Below, piece after piece: positions 56,020-64,000 of a stretch of DNA of 64,000 nucleotides. The notes under the pieces are model-generated. The model was not told the origin of the DNA and did no database searches. It saw only the letters and a program-made list of their open reading frames with translations. The first letter of the stretch is position 1. Each line of letters starts with the position of its first letter. The DNA is from Asterochloris sp. CNOR1 (taxonomy: Eukaryota > Chlorophyta > Trebouxiophyceae > Trebouxiales > Trebouxiaceae), in the NCBI GenBank assembly GCA_963969365.1, contig OZ017753.1, forward strand, positions 558,001 through 622,000, read 5' to 3'. Made by a program: the position numbers and the translations under genes.

Positions 56020-58213
56020 CTACACTTTGATCTCCTGCAGCAGATATTCTGTCAGAGTTGCAGCCAGTGCAGTGACAGGTAGTGCACAGCGTATGGGCAC
56101 CCACCTTGTGCTCTGGCACAACCTTTGAAGTCCACCATGACACAAACTCATCGAACTCAATGTAACCAGAGCCTCGCTTGTCAAGCAGCTTGACGGCTGC
56201 ACGAATCTCGCTGTCATCCAGATTGATGCCAGTCTGGGTCCTGCAAGCAGCAATATAGGCGTGGGCCAGGGGAGGTTGCTGACAGCTCACAGCTCCTGAC
56301 CAAGAGAATGCAAGACACAACATGTCAAGCCACTGCTCATGGAGCTCACGTGAGCCGCTGCAACTCTGACTCCTCAAGCCGCATGTCATCATTCTGCAAC
56401 AGCACCATGACATTTTGGAATGCCTAAAGTTGCCAAGGCGTCGCTGGCCAGGTTGCTGAAGTCACAAATTAACACAGTCAGACAGTGCTATGTGGCTGCA
56501 GGGCTGCCAACGAGGGGCTGCAGCCATTGACAAGTCCAGTCAGGGAGCCAGCAGATTCAAGGTGCTCGTGGGTATTGCCCAGAAGCTTGTCACAATGGCA
56601 GCAGTCTCCGACTAACTCACGGTGTCAAATCTGGAAAAGATGGTGGCGATCTGCCCTGCCTCATTGTCACTCAGATTGTAGTTGGCAGGGTCAAAGCCAA
56701 ACTTCTCGCGTGCCCTGTCCAGAGTCAGGTAGGCAGACAGGTTGACCAGGGTGCTCCCAGTGCCAACAACTTGCTGTGCTTGCTCCTGCACAGGGCGGGC
56801 AGGCATTTGATCCATTGTGTACCAGTGCAGGGCACAACTGTCCGTGACCACAGCACAGGCAAATGGTGTCCTGTGGCTCACCTTGAGCATGTCGGAGATG
56901 TTGTTCAGTGCAGATGCCACCTTCAAAGTGTTGACAGCAGTCTGCAGAGCAATCAGCATCCCTGTGAACGCCATCTTACCCCACACTAGGAAGCCCCTTT
57001 TCAGGCAGGAGTAGAGCCTTGAGCAACAAGATGATTGAGCCAGACAGGCATGCACCTGCGCCTTCTCAATCACTCCCAGCTTGACACCACCACCAGCGCC
57101 AGCCACCTGCGGGTTTTAGGGTTTGGGATTAAGCCCTTAGGGAGAGCAACAGCGGCTTCAGCCTCCCTTTTCTCCCCACACACAGCACAATGCAGGGCAC
57201 AAAGAAGTGCAAGCAGTCAGCCAGGAGCTCAAATGCCTTGGCTGCACACGCAGTGGCCATCGAGCTTTGCACAGGTTCATAAAAACAGGGCAGAGGTAGA
57301 CCGCACAAAATTAGGGGACACACCTCCTTTACAGCATCCATGAAGGCTGCAGTGTTGGTGCTGTACTGTACTGCTGTAGCTGTGAGAACTCCAATGGTGA
57401 ATAGATCAAAGACTACACCTATAGCATGAATATGTACTGCCTTGAGTGCAAGCTGGCAGGGGAATGTTACGCATTGAGGCTCACTCTGCAGGCACAGGTC
57501 TCACCAACAGCAAAGTAGGAGGCCAGGAAGTAGGCGCCATACTCTAAGATGATCTTGCCAAAGAAGTCTTGGTTGAGGGAGAGGTACCTGCAGGCCATTG
57601 CAGAAGGCTGCTGCGGCTTTGGGCGCTCAGCGACACTTTCAGAGAAGCCAGGTCCCAGAAGGGCAGCTACCTGGCTGTGTTGAAACTTCCATACGATGCG
57701 CCTGCATCCAGCAGCAGTTGCAGAGCCACCACACCAGCGGTGCCGAGAGACCTTCCCAGCAGCATGCGGCGCAGGCCGTCTGGGGAGGTTGCACCAGTCT
57801 GCATGTCAAGAGCTTGGCACCGTGAGCCTGTTGCGATGCACGTGCCAAGGCAATGGCATGCTGTCCAGCACGACCGCACCTCCTCCCATCTCGCCAGGAT
57901 TTTCTTAGCAGTCTCCTGATCCACGCCGCCTGCTTTAAATCCCTTCACCTGCAATCCCATATCAGGGATTAGTTTTGGCTGTGCTTGGCTTGCACAGCAT
58001 GCGTCGCTGTAGTGCCCACTGCCTCAAGGTAACATCTACACGAATTCATACCAGCTTGTCCTTTTGCTCCTTGCTCTTTCTCTCCTCTATCTTTTCAGAG
58101 CTTGGCTTGTCCTCTGCTCTGAGTCTGAGCTGCTTTCTGAGGCATGCAGGCCTGGCAGTGCGGGGTCGGATCAGGTGTGAGCAGCCCCTGAAGACTGACT
58201 TTTGCATTTGCAT
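56020..58213 (-). CDS. EF-hand membrane protein, probably organellar
   Basis: Exons 58213-58052, 57948-57880, 57798-57671, 57587-57505, 57418-57324, 57106-57056 and further exons to 56034-56020 join in phase where checked. The N-terminus (MQMQKSVFRGCSHLIRPRTA...) is basic, Ser/Arg/Ala-rich and lacks acidic residues until EDKPSSEK, like a plastid or mitochondrial targeting peptide. The middle holds two amphipathic/hydrophobic stretches (LGTAGVVALQLLLDAG; YGAYFLASYFAVG with VVFDLFTIGVLTATAV). The C-terminal part has the EF-hand loop DKRGSGYIEFDE preceded by DDSEIRAAVKLL, then EFVSWWTSK. Calcium binding is expected, though loop position 3 is Arg, which is unusual. I do not know a named family member. 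The last exon encodes only EIKV and the stop. Confidence 0.75.
57111..57130 (+). repeat. TTTAGGG-type telomere-like motif in an intron
   Basis: GGGTTTTAGGGTTTGGG sits just upstream (minus-strand sense) of an acceptor in the EF-hand gene. It contains one exact TTTAGGG and one near copy, the telomere unit known from plants and Chlorella. It is too short to call an interstitial telomere with confidence. Confidence 0.35.
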
Positions 58214-58369
58214 GGTGCTCCCAGATCGAGGATTGCTGGCTTGCATGTTGCAATCGCTGTTCTCGAGAGAGGGATGTTCCCTGGCGTGGCAGTTTGTACA
58301 GCTCAAATTTTAAGGAAACACTTGAATGCATCAGAAGGATCTGTGTCAAAACAAATCAAGGCAGACAGC

Positions 58370-59688
58370 TCAAAAGGCTGCCTCAGCAGCCTCTGAGGAC
58401 AGGAAGATATGCAGCTGCTCAGCTGTGGCCAACAGGCAATCGCGGAGCTTCCCTGCAGCAACGCTGATCTGCTTCTGCAAGCCGTCAATCAGTCTACATG
58501 CAGCAGCAACGCAGATGAGCTACCTGTACCCTCGGCTCTGTCCTGAGGCAATGCTGCAGCCATCAGCACCTCCCCAACGCCGACAATCATAAGCTCTGCA
58601 TGCCGCATGTCTGGCAGCCATGTCACCTGCTGTTGCTTGCACAGCGGTGGGTTCTGACAGCCTCTGTCAAACATGCTCATGGCCCAGCACAGCTGCCACA
58701 GCTGCTGTATTGCAATGTCTGGGAGCTGCACAGCTGCCATCAAGGCCCCCCTGCAGCAATTCGTGGGTTTGGTGGCCCAGCATGGTGGCATTCAAAGCTG
58801 ATCAGACAGGGCCTGGACCATGTTGCAGCGACAGCTTTCCTGAAGAACAGACAACAAGAGCTGCGGGTGTCTGAGTGTACAGCTGCCACTGCCTGGTCTG
58901 GATGTATCTGGACCTGCACAGCAGAATTTGTCTCCAACAGACCAGACAGTTCAGCTTGGATGAATGCAATGGATGAGCTCAGCCACGAAAACAGGTGATG
59001 CAGTCACCTCTGGGGCCGAATGTAGCTGCCTGACTTGGCTATCAGGAGGAGGAGTGTGTCCCACATGCCTCAGCACTGCTCTGTGAAGCAGATTCAGCCC
59101 TTCCCCTGCATTCTCCATCAGCCTGCAGCCCTGCAGCAGCAGACTGAATGTATCAGCAAGCCAGCTTGTAGCCTTGCCTCTGCAGCATGTTAAGAGGCTG
59201 ACCTGGACATGGCCAGCTGTCACAATGACGCCTGCCATGAGGCGCCCCCAGAGCTGGCTGTCTGGAGCACTGACGCTGCCAGGCACGCACAGGATGTAAA
59301 GGACATCCTGGACAGCACGCACTGTGACTTTGGGCTTGTAGCACTTGACCTGCAACTCCTGCACGTGCCCACCTCTGCGAGCTGCACATAGACGACCTTC
59401 AGAGGGACTTCCTCACACGTTATGCGTGCACATGACACCTGCAGCATGTGGCAGCAGGTGTGAGCTGGGCTGAGCTTGACAAGGCAGATGCCGTCCATCA
59501 TTTCTTCCTCTTCTCACGTGCTGATCTGTCAAGGCTTGAGCGATGTCCTTGAGGCCCAGCAGGAGCTTGATGGTCTTTGGAGCAGAAAATTTGGTGGACA
59601 AGGGAAAGCTATACAGAAGCTGGTCCCTGCAGATGATGATAGCCGCAGGCCTGTCACTGCCAGCTGCTGCAATGGGGATGCCTGGCAT
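58370..59688 (-). CDS. Unrecognised protein, about 320 residues
   Basis: Start ATG at 59688 (MPGIPIAAAGSDRPAAIIIC), first exon to about 59512 ending DIAQALTDQH|GTGAGA. Following coding blocks are 59438-59373 (VSCARITCEEVPLKVVYVQL), 59349-59203 (VKCYKPKVTVRAVQDVLYIL), then GCRLMENAGEGLNLLHRAVL, ETNSAVQVQIHPDQAVAAVH, QQVTWLPDMRHAELMIVGVG and a final exon encoding QISVAAGKLRDCLLATAEQL before the TGA at 58370. The mixed beta-strand/helix pattern suggests a soluble globular protein; I recognise no domain. Blocks two and three are only 23 bp apart and in different frames, so one boundary is unusual or wrong. It starts 194 bp from TIC110 on the other strand. Confidence 0.6.
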
Positions 59689-59882
59689 TTTTGTCTTTGA
59701 AGCAGTCAGCCGGCCTCAGAAGCTCATCACGTCTAGACAGCTGGAGTTGACTCTGTCAAGAAGGCATTGGAAAAAGGAGGGACATCACATCAAATGGTCA
59801 GATGGGCCCAATAGGTTGCCGCCCCAGCCTGTCGGAACTTGTCTGCGGAACGGCCAAACACACGCAGAGCACGGCGACCCCG
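59689..59882. promoter_or_regulatory. Short bidirectional promoter region before TIC110
   Basis: These 194 bp separate the start codons of the unrecognised minus-strand gene and TIC110. A shared promoter is likely. No motif was identified. Confidence 0.4.
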
Positions 59883-62800
59883 ATGCAGAGGCCCTGCTGT
59901 CGTGCTGGATCGCTGCCATGCCTGCCGCCTCAAAGGCAGGCTCTGCTAGGCAGGCCATTCCTGGGGAGACGAGCTCCTCTGCTGATAGCTCGCAAGCACG
60001 TCAGTCCTTACCAGCTGACTTGGCCAATGGGCAGACCAGCATGCAGAGCTGCTCAGCAACAGGGTCAGGTGTGTGCAAGTTGGTGAAGGCACCCGCAGCA
60101 GAGCACCCAGACTGATGCCTCTTCCTTATGTGCAGAATCCTTTCAGTTCTGAGAGGGAGCTGCAGGGTATTCAGAAAACGCTGGCGGGGATGTCGTCTAC
60201 TGTCTTTTATGCAGCAGTCACTCTGCTGGTGGCAGCTGCCGCTGCCGCTGGCTATGGCGCTGGCGGCAGAGCACCAGGTGAGCACCTGCATGCATCACAT
60301 GCACATGCCTCATTGTGTTGTCAGGCGTGCAGTTGTTCCCGTGCTGCGTGCTGCTGCCTGGCCTCTGCTAGATGCACGGCCTGGCCCTTGTCTGTGAGCT
60401 GCTGACTGCACCATTTGGCAGGGACACCATCTCGCTTTTGCTTCCCAGGCTGCTGACTGTACTGTCCGGCCCATGCCACCCTCCCCTGACTGAGGTGCCT
60501 GCTCTGTGCAGCAAACGTACGAAACCTGGGGAAGCTGGGTGGGGCAGCAATCGGAGGGGTTGCCATGGTGGCCGCGGGAAAGAAATTGCAGGAGGAGCGG
60601 GGACAGGCAGCCGGTGTGGAGCTGCACAACGAGCTGGTGCGCCGCGGAGGCCCCGGCAATGTGACCAAGGAGGACATTGATGCCCTCGCGCAGCGCTTTG
60701 GGATCAGCTTTTCAGAGAAGCAGCTCCCTGAGCTGCAGCAGGCCTATGGTCTGTACCTCGAGGCCCTCATTCCCCAGGGCGACACACCCCTCTCGTGAGT
60801 GAGCAGGCTGCTGTGGTGCTGGCTGTGGCATTGTGCGCTTGCAAGCAAGGCAAGGCTGCCTTCTTGTGAGTGAGCAGCCTGATGTGCAGTCGTGCTGTGG
60901 AGCTGTGCATGGAAAGCAGGGACCCCCATCTCCTGGTGTGAGTGGGCAGCTTGCTGCACTGTCTCGCTGTGGCAGACACACAGTGGTGTGCAGCGCTGCC
61001 TGAGACGGGGCCGCCTGCAGCAGCGTCAACTTCAGGCCACTCTGTAATGTTGCTGCATTGTGCATGCAACGCAGTGCCACCTGCATCGTTTGATGCAAGA
61101 GGCCTGCAGCCGGCTGGCCTGCACGCCTGGCAGCCCATCTGGATCCCACACCAGACCTGCCATGCCATCGGCTGCAGGGGCGACGAGCCCCGCCTGGTGG
61201 CTGACTTCAAGGGGGTGCTGGGACTGGAGGACAAGGCGGCTGCTGAGGTACACATGAACCTGGCACGGCGCCTCCTGAGGGAGAAGGCTGAGCAGCGCAA
61301 GGGGGGAGGGGCTGAGCAGCGCAAGGTGCGCGACTGCCAGCTGATGCTCTAGATGCTACTTGCTAACCCCCAAGGAGTGCTGCTAGAGGCAGCTCTCCTG
61401 CATCCATGGACAGCAGAAGGTCTCTCTCTGTCCACAGAGGCAACTCAGGGCAGAAGGACATGGGCTGAAGTTGTTCAGAGGCATGACCCTCTTGCATGCT
61501 GCTCTGGACAGATGCACATGCCACGTAGATGACACAGAAATTGGTGAAAGTCCAGCAGCATTGCAGTATCAATTGCCTGCTGCTGCTGCTGTTTCCCGTG
61601 GGGTGAAGGACTGAAAGGGTGACCCCTCCCACCTGCAGGCTTTTCAGAAGCTGATCTATGTGTCCTACCAAGTGTTCGGCGCTCAGAAGGCTTCCTTCCT
61701 GCTCCCCTTTGCCCGCACCCTGGGGATCAACCCTGGAGGCATCGACATCGCCAATCGGGAGGTGGCCAAGCAGCTGTTCCAGAACTTCCTCGTTGCAGCT
61801 GGTGGCGAGCTCCCAGTGAGTCCCGTTGCTTGTCAGATTTTGACTCTGCTCATTGCTTGAGCACAGAGTCCCCTCACGCCCCCTGAAGCCCCAACAAGCA
61901 CTCAGGCCCTTCATGCCCTCTCGAGCCATGCTGGCTGCATCTGCAGCAGGGCACACCAGCGCCTTGCCGCACCGTTCTTCAAGCCATGCTGACTGTTTGA
62001 GCCACCAAGCATATGAGCACCTGCAACCTCTCCTGGTTGCTCAATCTTGGGTGGCGCCCCACTCCCCGCAGGCCGAGAGGGCGCCCCTGGCAGAGCTGAA
62101 GCAGTATCAGGACCGCATCTCTCTGAAGGACGATGTTGCAGAGGAGGCGCTCCAGGAGGCAGCCAGGGTCAAGCTGGAGCGGTTGCTGGACTCTGCTCTG
62201 GAGTGCGTCAAGAGGCGCGGGCGAGGTCGCAACCTGGGGCCTGCCATGCAGGTGGGGGCGGGCTCGAGACCTTGGACGCCCAGCAGCATTGCATTGGCCT
62301 GTTCTGCGTATGACCAGGCGTGCTGGATCTGGGGTCTGGGCAGGTACCAGACTGTGTAAACCTAGCACCGCTGCACTCGGCTGTCTGCGTGTCAGAACAT
62401 GTGCTCGACCTGGGGGCTGCTATGTCCATTGGGCAGGCTTCAGCGCTTGCGCACCCAGCACCTTTGCATCAAGCTGTCTTGCCTGTCGAAAGGCGTGCTG
62501 GACCTGGGGCCTGCCCAGGCAGATGAGGCGGGCATCAGACCCTGCGCACCCAGCGTCACTGCACTTGGCGGCTTGCATGTCAAGAGGCATGCTCGACCCG
62601 GGTTCTGCCTTGCCGACAAGGGCAACCTTCAATGTTTCAACACTCACCACAAGTGCACCAGGCTGCATGCAGCATTGAGATGCAAGATCGCTTTGTCTGC
62701 TGCCATAGCTGCTGCAGAGCCAGAGGGGAATGGCGATTGCCCCCCAGCCTCTCCAAAGTCAGAACCGTTGCACAAGGCTGTCGTCATTATGCTCCGGCCA

Positions 62801-64000
62801 GACTTGGCGGGCAGCCCCTGTCGTCCTGCGCAGCTGCATCTGACCTGGAGGGGAGGCAGCTGCGTGGGGCATTATCATGCAGCTGAGCAGAGACATGTGC
62901 GTGTCAAGGACTTCCTGTCTGGGTGTGATGTATCTGCAGGGCATTTCTGGCTCTCAACACTCAATGCCTTTCCCAAGCTTGCAAATTGTGCGTACCCTGC
63001 AACGAGCTCTGATGGCAGCCCTGCATGCGGCCTGCAGGCGCTTCGGGAGCTGGTGGACTACAACAGGAGCCTGCAGGAGCTGGCAGGGAGCCCTGATGTA
63101 CCCGCCGGAGTGGGCAAGACCTCTGTGTTTGGCAGCAAATTTGCTGAAGGCCGCTCCGCAGACCTGCGTCTCCTGTACACGTGAGGGCACCCTGCCTATG
63201 CTGTGCATTGCGTGCAACAGTGTCCAGCTGATGCATTGTCAGGTCCACTTTTGTCATAAGAGTGCCCTTGTTTGATGGACTTGCATGCAAAGCTCTCAGC
63301 ATAGGCATTGCCTGCGGGATGGCTGCCTGCGGGCTGACAGCGCAAACACACAGTAATGACAGGGCAGCAGGCTAGGCTAGCACACCGCGTAATTGGATAG
63401 CAGCATTGTCCACTGCACCCACACCTTGAGCAGCTGACTTTATCTCATGCTGCCCTTGAAGCAGCGTGTCCCTCTTCCCTGTAGGACATACCTTGAAGAG
63501 ACATTGCGGCTGGAGAACCGGTTCAGCCAGCAGCTGGAGCAGGACCTGGCAGAGCTGCAGACCATGCTAGGCCTGGGCCGGAAGGAGTGCCAGAAGATCT
63601 GCGATGAGACCAGCTCCAAAGTTTACAGGTGCGCCCCACATTTGAGCAGCATGGTTGGAGCTCTGCCACAGTCCACAGCAGCTTGCATTTCTCTGTCATA
63701 CAGCCAGGCTGGCGCCTCTTTGTGAGGCTCTGCCTCGATGGTAGATGTAGCCTCCTGGCCAAACAAAGGGTGAGCTCTGGGGGAGATCTGCAGCGCTGCC
63801 AAGGGCCTCTGCCGGTCTGAGCAGCTCAGGATGCAAAGCCGCCTCACGAACTCAGGGTGGTCGCCGCAGCTTCTGGCTGTGCAAAGTTTGGCTGTGGCCC
63901 TACCTCTGTGTCTGTTATTCAGAGAGGCACCAGCCGGCTCGGGCTGGGCAGATGTAGCCGCTGGACAGTGGCAAAGTCAGCTGCAATGGCAGTGGCAGTG
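59883..64000 (+). CDS. TIC110: TIC110, plastid inner-envelope import component, 3'-truncated by the window
   Basis: Exons 59883-60068, 60136-60277, 60512-60794, 61178-61325, 61639-61815, 62072-62251, 63038-63180 and 63485-63628, with later exons beyond or unresolved; all phases match. Exon 1 encodes a textbook transit peptide (MQRPCCRAGSLPCLPPQRQA..., many Arg/Ser/Ala, no acidic residues). Exon 2 holds the membrane anchor (FYAAVTLLVAAAAAAGYGAG). The mature domain matches land-plant TIC110: NVRNLGKLGGAAIGGVA, VTKEDIDALAQRFGIS, FKGVLGLEDKAAAEVHMNLA, AFQKLIYVSYQVFGAQKASF, LERLLDSALECVKRR, RTYLEETLRLENRF-like and LQTMLGLGRKECQKICDETS. TIC110 scaffolds stromal chaperones at the import site. From 63629 to 64000 I cannot place the next exon securely. 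Confidence 0.96.
60785..60970 (+). repeat. Tandem copies of a donor site in TIC110 intron 3
   Basis: The true donor CCCCTCTC|GTGAGTGAGCAGGCTGCTG at 60795 is followed by CTTCTTGTGAGTGAGCAGCCTGATG near 60860 and CTCCTGGTGTGAGTGGGCAGCTTGCTG near 60931. The two extra copies sit 65-75 bp apart and still carry usable GTGAGT. Confidence 0.75.
61288..61325 (+). repeat. Exonic duplication at the end of TIC110 exon 4
   Basis: GCTGAGCAGCGCAAGG occurs twice at the exon end, separated by GGGGAGGG, so the protein reads AEQRKGGGAEQRK. Land-plant TIC110 has a single such segment (DAEQRRAF). Only the second copy is followed by a GT donor. Confidence 0.8.
62200..62630 (+). repeat. Five-copy tandem repeat of about 93 bp spanning the exon 6/intron 6 junction of TIC110
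   Basis: The exon end and donor (GTCAAGAGGCGCGGGCGAGG...AACCTGGGGCCTGCCATGCAG|GTGGGG) head an array. Further copies begin near 62315, 62397, 62490 and 62583, each with a form of (G)CGTGCT(G/C)GA(C/T)CTGGGG(C/T)CTG, then CGC(A/G)CCCAGCA..TTGCA and CTTG(C/T)(A/C)TGTC. Only the first copy is coding; the others lie in the 786-bp intron. Confidence 0.85.

Noticed and set aside
60001-60291. Minus-strand exon candidate (HTPDPVAEQLCMLVCPLAKS with a GTAAGG donor) as the first exon of the 58370-59688 gene
   Set aside because: It is antisense to the TIC110 transit-peptide exon, which joins in phase to the TIC110 anchor exon. The minus-strand gene has a good ATG at 59688.
1-64000. Mobile elements, retroelement or virus-derived sequence, tRNA, rRNA and CRISPR arrays
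   Set aside because: No transposase, reverse transcriptase, capsid or integrase motifs, no long terminal repeats, no cloverleaf-like sequence and no direct-repeat/spacer array were recognised. The repeats present are local tandem duplications.

Overview
The window is nuclear DNA of a green alga, most likely a trebouxiophyte chlorophyte (Chlorella/Coccomyxa/Trebouxia-like). The evidence is a plastid import gene (TIC110), a plant-type LOG cytokinin-activating enzyme, a plant-type sugar-phosphate translocator, moderately high GC, and very intron-rich genes. Acceptors are almost always TGCAG and donors usually GTGAGC or GTGAGT. There is no prokaryotic-style gene packing. I recognised no rRNA, tRNA, CRISPR or mobile element.

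Layout. Fifteen genes tile the window with short gaps. 1-1294 (+): 3' end of an ABCB-type half transporter. 1492-2580 (-): small membrane protein. 2902-13999 (+): 18-exon receptor-like kinase. 14587-20806 (-): long coiled-coil membrane protein, not recognised. 21626-24624 (+): triose-phosphate-translocator-family carrier. 24768-31175 (-): coiled-coil/helical protein, not recognised. 31653-33218 (+): ribosomal protein uL13. 33390-35191 (-): ESCRT-III VPS20/CHMP6. 35376-37337 (+): WBP4/ZOP1-like splicing factor. 37460-44532 (-): coiled-coil protein with an EF-hand-like tail. 44677-51196 (-): SLC9B/NHA-type cation/proton antiporter with a long cytosolic tail. 51593-54167 (+): EamA/DMT carrier. 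54920-55953 (+): LOG. 56020-58213 (-): EF-hand membrane protein. 58370-59688 (-): unrecognised protein. 59883-64000 (+): TIC110, cut by the window end. Strands alternate, giving short divergent promoter regions (e.g. 184 bp between VPS20 and WBP4, 194 bp before TIC110) and close convergent ends (66 bp between LOG and the EF-hand gene). The genes belong to different pathways and form no evident functional cluster.

Exon models for ABC, the 1492-2580 gene, RLK, the two carriers, uL13, VPS20, LOG and TIC110 were built by hand. In these, reading phase is preserved across every junction. Models for the long minus-strand genes are partial.

The most unusual feature is not a gene. Many introns contain tandem, decayed copies of the neighbouring exon end or splice junction, with units of about 65-120 bp, as though introns here grow by local junction duplication. 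A second oddity is repeated use of GC-AG introns: at least five have good support.
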